Source of the DNA: Trachythela sp. YZ-2020
Taxonomy: Eukaryota > Cnidaria > Anthozoa > Malacalcyonacea > Clavulariidae
NCBI GenBank assembly: GCA_016169945.1
Contig: JADLSH010000236.1
Span: 3,644,001-3,708,000 of the forward strand
Direction: 5' to 3'
DNA: 64,000 bases
Within the stretch, counting starts at the first letter, position 1; each line of letters begins with the position of its first letter. The translations under genes were made by a program, and so were the position numbers. The notes under the pieces are model-generated. The model was not told the origin of the DNA. It did not search any database and saw only the letters and a program-made list of their open reading frames with translations. This document shows, in pieces, positions 1 to 10,783 of the stretch.

Positions 1-1161
1 GTGAACTACCGACTGGAAAGAATCCAGTTGTTCGTCACATGAATTCAGCCGCATGAGTGGTGTCCAGTTAACAGTATTCAGACGAGAGATCAAATTTAGT
101 TTGTTAGGAGCTCGATAATCACGCTTTTGCAATCGTGTGGTTGGTAGACTTGGAGCATGTGTCGAAATAGGTTGTAGTAAGATGCTAGAATGATCGGATT
201 GACCAATAGGAGGCAGGATGATGGCATCGTAGTAAGGTGATAGAGTTGAAAAAGCTTGGTCGAGGATATTACTTCCCCTGGTGGGCTTGGTAACCAGTTT
301 CTTCAATCTAAAAGAGTTGCAGAGATTACCTGGCTTGAATTGATTGAAATCACCAAGGACCAAGATGGCAGAATTAGGATAGGTGGCAAGTAAAGAATCT
401 AAACATTTGAAGATATGCATTCGAAGAACATGGTCATCGCTCTGAGGAGGATGATAAACTGTTCCCAATAAAATAGAGTTGATTCCTCGTGGTAAACGTT
501 CCATTTTGATTAGAAACCATTGACTCTCAACTTATTGACGCTCACTTAGGTACAAAGACCGCCCCCGCGTTGGTTATTCGGTCTATCCCTTCGGCACGAT
601 ACATAGCCAGGTATACGAATAAGTTCATCAGTTACTCGTGAATTTAACCATGTTTCAGTGATTACGACAACATCGTATAATTCGGTGGAAATTGATGCTG
701 AAACCTCGTCTAACTTATTGACCATCGACCTAACATTACTAAACCAAATCTTGGGGAAGCGTGGAATCGTAACTGATCTCCGCAAGGATTAATGAACTAT
801 AATTAGGGACACTGATACACTCAGGCCGTTTGTTTTTCCTAGGTTTCATGATTGTAGGAATCGGGTATTTGTTAAGTTCCTGGTTATGTGAAATGGCACT
901 TACAATATTTTGGGGGGGTAAAAACGACGAGATTAGGGTTAGCGTATTATCTGCTTCGTGCGACAATGAGGTGTTCCTGGAAGTGCCAAGATTGGGCTCC
1001 CAAAAACTAGATGGTTCCCACATTCCGCTATTATTAGAGTTAACGTTTCCACTCAATACCGTACCGCCCCGACAAGGGGGAGAAAAGTAATACGTTTTCT
1101 TTGGAAGTCTGTTCGTGATTCGAACTGGTGATGGCCGTTGTGGAGGTTTTTTTTTATTCAA
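1..1161 (-). pseudogene. LINE ORF2 amino-terminal region and endonuclease, frameshifted
   Basis: Three minus-strand frames in succession make up one protein. Positions 1161-739 encode a Pro/Asn-rich leader. Positions 785-546 encode the start of an AP-endonuclease-like fold (WFSNVRSMVNKLDEV, VVITETWLNS). From about 520 to 1 another frame carries the rest of the nuclease, including ILVLGDFNQF and a GQSDHSSILL segment that matches the SDH catalytic motif. At least two frameshifts separate the parts, and a stop at 546 interrupts the chain. The enzyme would nick target DNA for target-primed reverse transcription. This copy cannot be expressed as an intact protein, and the reverse transcriptase lies beyond the window. 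Confidence 0.75.
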
Positions 1162-1263
1162 AAACCGGTTCTTGTGGGGGCTGTCTGTGGTTATTATGTG
1201 GACAAGGTTTAAGTGGTTTAGCCAATCTTTGGTCGGTCGGCGAAGGAGAGAGGGTGGTTTGTA

Positions 1264-2250
1264 TCAGAAATAATGTTTCCGAAAAGGATTTTTCTTACGT
1301 TTCTCGGCCTTGTCATGTGCTATCTTATGACGATTGAGTTTGGCAACAAAATTAATTTTTGTATTCGGTGTAGATAATTTACCACTAGGTTGGATACTTT
1401 CTACGTCTTGTCTTGTCTTTTGTTTAGGATGCTTATTAATTAGGATTTCGGAAAGCTTGTTGTGGTTTCTTGGCTTGAACGACTCATTAGACATGCTATC
1501 AGTTAAGTTATTTACTGATTTTAAAAGCACACCATTGTGAGGTGTTACAGGCAAGGGGGTGTACAATGATCTGTTGTTTTCTTTGTTTAAGTCGGCACTT
1601 TGTATATTTATGTCTGAATTAGCATTTCCGTTGCTTTGGTTTCTTTTTTGTTTAAGGGGCTCATTAATTATAGATTTGGCCGGTATGTTTTTGTCCAGAT
1701 TTTGAGATGCAAATTTCAATAAATCACGTTCGTTTTCGACTTGAATTAACTTCTCCTGAAGATTAGTAATAGTCTTGTTCTTCTCTTTTAAAATTAAGGA
1801 AAACTCTTGGAGAAAAGTTTCGAGTCTAAGATCATAAGGTACGCGGCCACTCTCGGGACCTGAAGGTATCAGAATAGCACTCATTGACTCAATAATTGCG
1901 TTAGTGGAGTCTATGATTGCATTGACAGAGTTCATTTGTGTTTGTAAAGCCACGACGTCCGATTTAATATCCTTCAAAACCTTACTATCGATTCTGCTTT
2001 CACAGCAATAACCATTATACACAGATGAATTGATATGAGTGCTAGTATTGTTGGTAGTTTCGTCTAAATCTCCCGACAAAAGATTAGGTTCAAGGGGTAT
2101 TTTGGTTGTTGTATTTAATACTCTGTCCGTGATAGCGTCTGTTTGATTTGCAGAGTTTGTTTGTAAAATACGCACCAGAAATTTCTTGAATGATCCGCCT
2201 TCTTTACCGTGGAATATCAAGGAGTTTAACTTTCCCGGATACCAAGTCAT
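1264..2250 (-). CDS. LINE ORF1-like coiled-coil protein
   Basis: The open frame gives 328 residues from the Met at 2250. It stays open without a stop up to about 2400, so the protein probably started further upstream (residues such as KWAQDF and GLSGEWESPGGRAKRF precede the Met). Residues about 80-190 are rich in heptad-like L/I/N/E spacing (DVVALQTQMNSV, then KTITNLQEKLIQVENERDLL), which suggests a coiled coil for trimerisation. The carboxy end is strongly basic (KAEKRKKNPFRKHYF), as in nucleic-acid-binding ORF1 proteins. It lies immediately upstream of the ORF2 remnant on the same strand. I recognise no CCHC knuckle or RRM. The role as a LINE RNA-binding ORF1 is inferred from position, coiled coil and charge. 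Confidence 0.6.
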   Translation of the reverse strand: MTWYPGKLNSLIFHGKEGGSFKKFLVRILQTNSANQTDAITDRVLNTTTKIPLEPNLLSGDLDETTNNTSTHINSSVYNGYCCESRIDSKVLKDIKSDVVALQTQMNSVNAIIDSTNAIIESMSAILIPSGPESGRVPYDLRLETFLQEFSLILKEKNKTITNLQEKLIQVENERDLLKFASQNLDKNIPAKSIINEPLKQKRNQSNGNANSDINIQSADLNKENNRSLYTPLPVTPHNGVLLKSVNNLTDSMSNESFKPRNHNKLSEILINKHPKQKTRQDVESIQPSGKLSTPNTKINFVAKLNRHKIAHDKAEKRKKNPFRKHYF

Positions 2251-2517
2251 AACAAAATCGAGATTCGAGTCTTTAAATCGTTTTGCTCTACCGCCGGGTG
2301 ACTCCCATTCACCGCTTAATCCAGCGATGTTTTTAACAAAATTCTGTAATGATGAAAAGTCTTGAGCCCATTTAATGCGGTTACTTAACCATAAGTTAGG
2401 TAAGCTTGATCATTTAACAATCTAATGGGCTCTAAATCGACATTCTCCAGGATAAAATTCGTATGATTAAGTGAGCTCGAAATTTCACAGCTGACCGCCA
2501 TCGCTCCGCTAAGAGAC

Positions 2518-5500
2518 GAAATAAATCTCCTGAAGCGAGCCTACACAACATGGCTCCCTTCTGTTCTTTATAGAACGTGGAAAATTAACAATTTGTTGAT
2601 GGCTGAAGCAGGACGTTTTCCTAATAAAATTACAAAAAATCGCGCCGAGGAGATGGCCGTATTTTAAGTATTACTTAAAAGAGCGCTAGGATACTTGCGT
2701 TAATTAGTATTTTTTTGCGCGCTTTTTTTTATCACAAACTTCTTTTGAAGTGATTTGCCCTCAATCGCAAATCATTGATCAATTTCATGTAAACTTTTAA
2801 AACAAATCATAAAAAATTTTTAAACTTTGGAGTGATTTGCCCCTCGGACCGCGTTGTAGCTACTGCAAACTATATAATTATGCCATTGGTTGTTACTTGT
2901 TATATTAGTCTAGGACCTGTATATGAGTTTGTATGCATTTCATTTGGGACAGATAATCTCAACTGTTTTAGGGCAAGTTGACCATGACGGTCAACATGGT
3001 AACGCTGCCCGAACCCCAATCCGGGACGAAACGTCCGAAACGGACCACACCCAAAAATGACGCTTTCACCATGGTGCTATCTACCAAACCATAAAAGCTT
3101 TGGCTATTCTGAGGTGCTTATATGGTTCAGAGATAGTGCTTTTAGGGGGGTCATTGGTAAGTGTGAAATGCCTAGCACTGATATTTCACAAGAAAATGAC
3201 TATACAATACTCATGGTCAAACGTCAATTTGTGGCTTACAACTTCATGTAAACAGCAGTGGACCTACATTACCTTTTTTCCTAAATCTTTTTGATAGAAA
3301 CATAATTGGTACTTATTTAAGTATATTACCACTGTTTTGGTGTAAAATAGTAAATATTTTGTGACCGAAATAATAATTTGAAATGTACCTACCTCCTGCA
3401 AATGGACGTATTTGGCCAAATTCGCCACTTTACTCCGCTGTTTATCACCGATACTCGTTGAAATCCTTCCAAATATGTAAGTCAGTTCAGACATAATGGT
3501 ATCAAGCACATTTTAAACAAGTTTTAACTAGGTTTCAAGTAGATCCTAGCTGTTTAACCATCGACAAGGTAAAACCTCAACTTTGTCCAAATTCGGCGCC
3601 ATTGTGTCATCCCGTGTCGGTTGTCAACAATTCGGCCTCGTTATTCTTCCTTCAAGCCATTTCGATTACACTAGTAACAAATTTAACCCTTTATTATGGG
3701 TATGAAGATAAAAATATGAATAAAAGATACGAAATGCAGCATTTTACCTCCTGTAAAATGTTGCTTACGTCTTTCAAAACATTCCGTACAAATCTCACGT
3801 GGGCAAAGTGACAGGACGTGACAGGGGTGATGTTTTTCACGAAGATAGAAGAAGGCTGCGTGTGACAACAGGGAACCCAAGCTGACTTAATTAACTTTAG
3901 TTGAATATAGACTAAAAACTGAACTATTAGTGAAAGCTAACTCTAAAATACTCTAGGTAAACTATACTGTTATTTACTGAATACTACTTTTTTAAACTAA
4001 TAAAATATTTTTTTCTACATTTCTGTCCTCAGTTTTGTAAAAGTATAAACAGGAGAAAGTTCAACACTACTAACCAATAATATAAATGTTTGATAATATA
4101 TACCTGTAGTTATTTTCATTAATATAATATTATTCTAAAAATAATAAGTCAGAGTTGCAGTTTATACTTGACGTTAAATATGAACTTTATATAATATATT
4201 TGGACAAAAAATGTAGAAAAAATATGTTATTAGTTTAAAAAAGTAGTATTCCGTAAATAACAGTATAGTTTAGGATATTTTAGAGTTAGCTTTCACTAAT
4301 AGTTCAGTTTTTAGTCTATATTCAACTAAAGTTAATTAAGTCAGCTTGGGTTCCTGTTGTCACACGCAGCCTTCTTCTATCTTCGTGAAAAACATCACCC
4401 CCCCTGTCACGGCCCTATCACTTTGACCACGCGAGATTTGTACGGAATGTTTTGAAAGACTCGTAAGCAACATTTTACAGGGAGGTAAAATGCCGCATTT
4501 CGTATCTTTTATTCATATTTTTATCTTCATACCCATAATAAAGGGTTAAATTTGTTACTAGTGTAATCGAAATGGCTTGGATGAAAGAATAACGAGGCCG
4601 AATTGTTGACAACCGACACGGGATGACACAATGGCGCCGAATTTGGACAAAGTTGAGGTTTTACCTTGTCGATGGTTAAACAGCTAGGATGTACTTGAAA
4701 CCTAGTTAAAACTTGTTTAAAATGTGCTTGATACCATTATGTCTGAACTGACTTACATATTTGGAAGGATTTCAACGAGTATCGGTGATAAACAGCGGAG
4801 TAAAGTGGCGAATTTGGCCAAATACGTCCATTTGCAGGAGGTAGGTACATTTCAAATTATTATTTTGGTCACAAAATATTTACTATTTTACACCAAAACA
4901 GTGGTAATATACTTAAACTAGGGTACCTGCAAGGTAGGGAATGCTGCGGGACTGTTATTATTCTTTAGCTTCTTGAAACAAACATGCAAACAAATATGCA
5001 ACACAAATTATATTCAGTAGACGGTAATTATTGGCATTGACCCAGTGGCTTGCGCGCTGTCAGTAGATGCATACCCTAGCATAGTTTGCAGGATGAAACA
5101 AGCTAAATATATCACGAAACATGAAAGACATCAAATTTGTAACATCTATTTCAACATATCAATATTTTCCATGTATTGTTCTTCCAGATGGAATTCCCAC
5201 ATGAAACCCATGTTTACTGCGATGAGTAATTTGACACTGCCACGCAAGGAAATTTGCATATTTTTGTAGTGCATAAAAGCGTTAAAAATATATACATGTG
5301 CGCAAAATAATTTTGCATTTGGAAAGCTATAAAACGAAAGCGTTGTTCCATCATTCTGTTCTTACTTTGCTGGATATGTGAGTCACCTACATGTAAAGCA
5401 GAACTCATTTCAACTCATTGCCATTCGAATATTTGTCTTAGCGCGCGCAGAACTGAGACCCTGTCTGTTCTGACAATAATATGTGAACGCGACTAGACAA

Positions 5501-7046
5501 AAATATTAAGCCCATTGTAAAATAGGAATAAAAACATATTTCTATGCCTACAGTAGCCTATTTAATAGGTCAAACCTTGCACAAATCAGAATTATTCAGT
5601 CAGGCAATTTAGACGATCAATTGCATATCTGTGACTTTGTGTCAAGTTCACGCGGAGTCACAATCGTCAAGCGGCATACATGAAACATCACTTGATGCAA
5701 AATATGGAAATCAGCAAGAGAAAGCAAACGCGAATGGATAGAAAAACCTTTTAAAGATCGACATCTCTATGTAAGACTTCCATGCTTTACAGCACTAACA
5801 GCTCAAGCAAAGTCGATAGCACATTAGCAGAATATATAGTTTATATATAAACAGACAGCGATCGATTGTGTGCTTTCAGCGTTTCATAGATATATAAATT
5901 GAGATTGCCAACTTTCCAAAAAGGAGTAAACAAATGTAAACGTAACTTATAAACAAAAGACAAAATATCCTACCTTGAAGACTCCGTCCGTCAAAATCGA
6001 AGACTCCGTCCGTCAAAATCGAAAAGCACATGGACTCTGTGACATGGAACTGAGCGAGTTTAAAATTTGTGTTCTGCGCATAGCAAGCGCGCACGACCAC
6101 AATTCCATGCGCTAAATAAAATTTACTTCAAAACCCCCTCTCTGCACATATTAGGTTGCTGCTACGCTCGCTCGCTTCAGGCTCGCTCGCTCCGCAGCAA
6201 TAAGTACCAATTATGTTTCTATAAAAAAGATTTAGGAAAAAAGGTAATGTAGGTCCACTGCTGTTTACCTGAAGTTGTAAGCCACAAATTGACGTTTGAC
6301 CATGAGTATTGTATAGTCATTTTCTTGTGAAATATCAGTGCTAGGCATTTCACACTTACCAATGACCCCCCCTAAAAGCACTATCTCTGAAGCATATAAG
6401 CACCTCAGAATAGCCAAAGCTTTTATGGTTTGGTAGATAGCACCATGGCGAAAGCGTCGTTTTTGGGTGTGGTCCGTTTCGGACGTTTCGTCCCGGATTG
6501 GGGTTCGGGCAGCGTTACCATGTTGACCGTCATGGTCAACTTGCCCTAAAACAGTTGAGATTATCTGTCCTAAATGAAATGCATACAAACTCATATACAG
6601 GTCCTGGACTATATATATTCTGTGAAATTTGACTAACTTGTTATTATAGAAGTGTTGTTATCATTGATGTTTTTTAATTAAATGGACTAAACACTTTTGT
6701 TACTATAAAGTTTTGTTTCGAGTTATATTAGTTTTCAGTAAAAAATGTACTCGATTTCTATTGCAAATGCTGCATTCGGATTGTAGACGTTACTCGCTAT
6801 CTATTCGTCGATATATAGCAAGTAGCGAAATGCGCGCAAAAAATTACTAATTAACGCAAAGTATCCCAGCGCTCTTTAATACTTAAAATACGACCATCTC
6901 CTCGGCGCGATTTTTTGTAATTTTATTAGGAAAACGTCATGCTTCAGCCATGAGCCATCAACAATTTCGAAATTGTTAATTTTCCACGTTCTATAAAGAA
7001 CAGAAGGGAGCCATGCTGTGTAGGCTCGCTTTAGGAGATTTATTTC
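2518..7046. repeat. 4.5-kb foldback element with ~1.5-kb inverted arms
   Basis: The stretch 2518-4027 is repeated in inverse complement at 4200-7046, with a spacer of about 170 bp. Both ends read GAAATAAATCTCC from outside inward. The arms are around 95 percent alike by eye. The right arm is longer only because a 1.28-kb Helitron-like element was inserted at 4918-6200. No transposase is visible. I could not find a convincing target duplication next to the two ends. Part of the arm (the segment with CATCTCCTCGGC) recurs in degraded form near 58.0 kb, so this is an interspersed family and not a chance palindrome. Confidence 0.8.
4918..6200 (-). mobile_element. Non-autonomous Helitron-like element, copy 1
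   Basis: This 1283-bp unit interrupts the right arm of the foldback element. The left arm (around 3300-3345) preserves the uninterrupted sequence, so the borders are exact: the insertion lies between A and T with no target-site duplication. On the minus strand the element ends in CTAG, which fits the Helitron CTRR terminus. A short hairpin (TACCT-TGC-AGGTA) sits a few bases before that end. The other end begins TTGCTGCGGAGCGAGCGAG, not the canonical TC. No Rep/helicase reading frame is present. A second copy lies at 28129-32584. Classification as Helitron-like is inference from the insertion signature. Confidence 0.6.
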
Positions 7047-7085
7047 ACTCCATGCCAGTTATAAATTGATATTTAGCAATTATTG

Positions 7086-7216
7086 AACTCGGTTTTCGCG
7101 TGATATGAAGAATTATCATGCCCTCAGTTTGCCGTTATCAACCGAAGCCGCAGGCTGAGGTTGATAACGGCAAACTGAGGGCATGATAATTCTTCATATC
7201 ACGCGAAAACCGAGTT
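7086..7216. repeat. Perfect 58-bp-arm palindrome with 15-nt loop
   Basis: Positions 7086-7143 and 7159-7216 are exact reverse complements over all 58 bases, separated by a 15-nt loop that is itself partly palindromic. A perfect stem of this length would extrude as a cruciform or form a strong RNA hairpin. It lies just outside the foldback element and is followed by AT-rich DNA. It is best read as a small palindromic MITE. No coding content. Confidence 0.85.
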
Positions 7217-8369
7217 AAATAATTTTTTTATTATTTATTTAAAAAATTAAAAATATCTTGCGTGCTAGACAGTCAAGAATTACGAAATGCGCGAGGTCAA
7301 CAAAGAAGTTGCATAATATTCCCCGTCGCTTGCAGCGATAAAACGATATCATTTAGGCTACTGACACAGAAGAAAGAGTTTAACTTTGAAAATGTTTACT
7401 TTTATTCAAAGAATCCTTATCTTCCAGTAATTTATCAATTTCGGCCTCGTCAAGGTTGGCGAACCTTGAGGAAGCCATTTGTTTTTCCACGGCAGTGTTG
7501 GCAGTTTGTCATTGTCAACGAGTCAATATGATTGTCGTCGCCATAACCATGACAACGAAGTCATATTGACGCGTCAATAATTATCATATTGACTCGCTTG
7601 ACCATATTTGGCAAGCTGTCGCCGCGTAAAGAGCCTGGACACGAGGTTGTTGAGTTGATATGACGATTTCACAGTTGGCTGTTAGCCAATCAGAAACCAG
7701 GAATTTTTTAAATAAATAATAATTATATTTATTATATAAACATAAGTGTTATTGCAATCTCGTACCCCGAGCCCGCGATCCTTCGGGATATTGCTGCCGA
7801 AGGCAGGACACTATTCTTGACATGGCAAGGTTTCTCCAGAGTTCACTCGACCCAGTCTTTTGCGCCGACCTATGTATAGTCGAGATCAATCTGGATCTTG
7901 CGTCGGCGTCTGTCAGTTGTCGTAATTCCGGGCAGAAAGTCGAGCTCAAGGTGAATTTTTAAAATGGGGGGAGAGGGCGAGAAAATATTGTATTGCGCGC
8001 GCATGTTTTATTGTTTTGTTCCATGTGATCTGCAAATTCACAACTCCGACGATTTTACAAGCTTTTTATTCTGGTTTCTGGATCTGACTAGATGCAAAAT
8101 ATACAAACATTTCCCGAAGAAACACAGGTAAGTATGGCTTTATTTCTTTCTGCCGATATTCATCAAGGTGATGAACTGTTTAGTGTTCATTCTAGAGGAA
8201 AGCAATGTGCTTTTATGAGTTTATCGGCGCTTCTTTCAGCACGAAATATTCCATTGTCTGCGTGGTCTTAATACAAGGAGACAAAATGTATTTAAAAGCT
8301 CTGAGTAATGGCTTATTTAATATTAGTCCTAGAACAATAGTTAGTGTTTATAATTCATGTACGATGACA
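7217..8369. other. Non-coding repeat-rich stretch
   Basis: No gene is recognisable. AT-rich segments at 7217-7255 and 7700-7740 are inversely similar and may be the termini of a MITE of about 520 bp. Inside it, a hairpin around 7515-7600 pairs GAGTCAATATGA with its complement. A CAACCTCG-type motif occurs in reverse orientation near 7620-7648; the same motif recurs at 17.7, 37.2 and 52.3 kb. From 7960 to 8369 I see nothing distinctive. Confidence 0.4.
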
Positions 8370-9371
8370 ATTCCATCCCATTAATTAGGCCATTACAGAT
8401 GATGTAATATACCATATTTTTTGTAAGTTTGTCACAACCATTTTTTTCAAGTAAATATACCATAATTTATCAACCAAATTTGGTTTTCATTTACTGCCTC
8501 AACAGGTGGATCAATGTTACTTTGTGCCAGTCAACTAGCCCTGCCACAATGGGCAGATCAATATTTTGTGCCTCAACGGGCTCAAACATGCTTTCTTACA
8601 AGATATGTCATATGTCGGTCTGTGATAGACACAGTTAATATATCGCCTGTGCAGGCAAAAACAACCCCACCTATGATGGCGACAAATAGTGATCTAGCTG
8701 TAGTCATAGAGCCCATACCTTTGATCGTAGCACAAAATATCAATCTACCTGTTGTTGTAGAGCCCATTGAGGCACAAAATATTGATCTGCCCATTGTGGC
8801 AGAAAGAAACATTGATCTACCTATTGGGCTATTCCATTTAATACCGTACCCCCCCCCCCCCTATCGAGGACCCTGGAATTCTTCAGGGGTAAGGGGCCAT
8901 TTTGCCTTGGAATTCTTCAGGGTGTGACTATTTAGACTTGGAATTCTTCTGGTGTTGAGTAAAAAAATTGCATTTTTCAGGGGGTTGTAGTCAAATTCTT
9001 CAGGGGTATTAGCTGTAAGACAGGAATTCTTCAGGTGTAGGTGTTGTAAATACAAAATTCCTCAGGTTGAAAGTCAGGAATTCTTCAGTGTTATAGAAAA
9101 ACCCCTGTCCTCGATAGGGGGGGGGGTTATGGATTTTAAATGCAATAGCTCATTGTGATAGAGCCTGTTGAGGCACAAAATAGAACTGATCTGCCCATTC
9201 TGGTGGAGCCCGTTGAGGCACAAAATACACAAAGTAACATTGACCGCCTGTTGAGGCAGAAAATGAAACCAAATTTGGTTGATAAATTATGGTATATTTA
9301 CTTGAAAAAAATGGTTGTTACAAACTTACAAATAATATGGATATATTACATCATCTGTAATTGGATGGAAT
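8370..9371. mobile_element. MITE with ~120-bp inverted termini and internal tandem repeats
   Basis: Positions 8370-8512 and 9247-9371 are inverted copies (inner end CTGCCTCAACAGG, middle ATTTATCAACCAAATTTGG). Between them lies a degenerate repeat of about 35 bp built on GAGGCACAAAATATTGATCTGCC. When translated it gives a false-looking repetitive peptide with EPIEAQNIDLP periodicity. The repetition is better explained as internal tandem repeats of a non-autonomous transposon than as a protein. Another small element is nested inside at about 8826-9153. Confidence 0.65.
8826..9153. mobile_element. Nested MITE with poly-C/poly-G termini and GGAATTCTTCAGGGG repeats
   Basis: The termini pair as inverted repeats: a C-run followed by TATCGAGGAC on the left (from 8849) and GTCCTCGATA followed by a G-run on the right (to 9126). 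Weaker pairing extends about 25 bp further out on each side. The interior holds about eight degenerate copies of a GGAATTCTTCAGGGG-type unit spaced 20-40 bp apart. It splits the internal repeat tract of the surrounding MITE, so it is the younger insertion. Confidence 0.65.
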
Positions 9372-9803
9372 CTGCGATATAAAGAATTAAATATTTCCAA
9401 CATATGTCATGTGGATCCCTGCTCACAGTTGTTTTGGAGTACAGATGAACAATGATGGAAGCTAAATGCTAAATAAATATGAAATGAAATATCTACAGAT
9501 TGGGAACAAAGACTGTTGTGACATGTTTGTTTAGCATGTGTACTTCTTATATATTATTATTTACAATAATCACAGTGTTGTAATCACAGTGTTGTAATCT
9601 CATCGTTTGGACAAGAAAATAAATCTATACATACAGTGTGCCATTAGCAATATAAATACGTTCAATATTACTATTTGGTCGAGGAATTTTGCATGCAGTT
9701 TGGGCGTCAAGGCAGCACTTTCCTTGCGATAGTAACTCCTAGTTTATTATATGAGTATAGAGATTTCCGTGTAGAAAGGTGAAATAAAAATCATATTCTC
9801 ACG
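9372..9803. other. Unremarkable AT-rich DNA
   Basis: I see no gene, convincing repeat border or open frame of note. A short direct duplication, CACAGTGTTGTAATC, occurs twice around 9570-9598. Confidence 0.4.
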
Positions 9804-9804
9804 G

Positions 9805-9906
9805 CGGACGATACTTTTCACATGTGAAATTTATCGTCCGAGCGTTCTGATTGGTCGGACGATTTTTCTCACATGTGAAATTTATCGTCCGAGCGTTTTG
9901 ATTGGC
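9805..9906. repeat. Two tandem 51-bp units, each palindromic
   Basis: The unit begins CGGACGAT, contains CACATGTGAAATTTATCGTCCG and ends GCGTTCTGATTGG. It occurs twice in tandem. Each unit holds an inverted repeat (CGGACGAT with ATCGTCCG) around a TTCACATGTGAA palindrome. It probably represents the end of a MITE. Confidence 0.7.
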
Positions 9907-10163
9907 TAGTGTTTTCGCGCTCAAAATTGTAAACATGGCGCCAGGTTTTAGCGAGAGTTTTATAACGTTCTTCGCTAATAAAGAAACTATATTACCATCA
10001 AGAAAAGCACTCAAGGCTAAAAATACTTAAGATAAACCTGTTTAATTAGAATTAGCAAGAAAATGAAGAAATAAGCGGTAATTGTTTTTGAGGCTAGATA
10101 TACTTCGCTTGCGTGTTGTTCGCTGCGAGTCTGTCAATGCCACATAAAGAGTTTTATGCCGTA

Positions 10164-10455
10164 TTTAAGGAGGCTCTCTACAGTTTTAATTCTGTAGCAC
10201 GCAAATGGGCTCTAAGGTTCATTATTTGCTCATTTTGCAAGGTATGGTCACGAGACTTGACCATCAGATTGCCACAATATTGCGGATTACGAAAAACAAT
10301 ATTTCTAAATATTTACGTTGCCATGGTAACAACGCGATTTAGAAATTGTCGTATTTTTATCTTCTTTCTTAATTTTTTGGATTTTCCTTCGGTGAAACAT
10401 TTTTATTTTTTGCACACGAGCACCTAAAGTACAAAGCATTGAAATATGCGATTTG
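10164..10455 (+). repeat. Partial copy of the TTAA-flanked GGAGGCTC MITE
   Basis: It begins TTAAGGAGGCTCTCTACAG and runs for about 290 bp. It is the inverse of 61306-61566, which is one end of a complete family member. Shared segments include CGTTGCCATGGTAACAACG and AATATTGCGGATTACG. The second terminus is absent here, so the copy is truncated. Confidence 0.7.
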
Positions 10456-10615
10456 TTGCTCACTCGTGAGCAATATTCTCTTCAACACTCGAAATAAATT
10501 CCATATTTCCAAGCAACCATGTAATATTCTCTATATAATAAATATTTATATACGAGAATCAAAACTTTGAGGTGCAAAACGTTATAGAAAAAATGTAAAC
10601 TCTTAAAAATCAGTC

Positions 10616-10757
10616 CAGCTGTCCAGTCCAGCAGTCCAGTCCAGCTGTCCAGTCCAGCTGTCCAGTCCAGTCCAGCTGTCCAGTCCAGTCCAGTCCAGCA
10701 GTCCAGTCCAGCTGTCCAGTCCAGTCCAGCTGTCCAGTCCAGTCCAGCTGTCCAGTC
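10616..10757. repeat. GTCCAGTCCAGCT minisatellite
   Basis: About 140 bp consist only of variants of GTCCAGTCCAGCTGTCCAG with a 5-bp sub-period. The minus strand would read as a Trp-Thr-Ala-Gly-Leu-Asp repeat, which is a by-product of the satellite and not a gene. Confidence 0.9.
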
Positions 10758-10783
10758 CATGTTTTGTACTATGCCGAAAAGAA

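Larger units (their letters stand above)
1..2400 (-). mobile_element. CR1-like non-LTR retrotransposon, 5' portion (truncated by window edge)
   Basis: Reading the minus strand from 2400 down, a coiled-coil ORF1-like protein is followed by an ORF2 amino-terminal region and an apurinic endonuclease domain. This is the usual order of a CR1/L2-type LINE. The element runs off the window at position 1, so the reverse transcriptase lies outside. ORF2 is broken by frameshifts while ORF1 stays open for more than 300 codons. Assignment to the CR1 group rests on the look of the endonuclease (NVRS-x-x-N-K at its start, GDFN and SDH motifs later). The exact clade is inference. Confidence 0.8.

Noticed and set aside
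8514..8927. Frame of 137 codons with EPIEAQNIDLP repeats
   Set aside because: It lies within MITE inverted ends and ends in a nested MITE. The repetition is in the DNA, and there is no start context or conserved domain.
10482..10760. Minus-strand frame with Trp-Thr-Ala-Gly-Leu-Asp repeats
   Set aside because: It is a translation of the GTCCAGTCCAGCT minisatellite.
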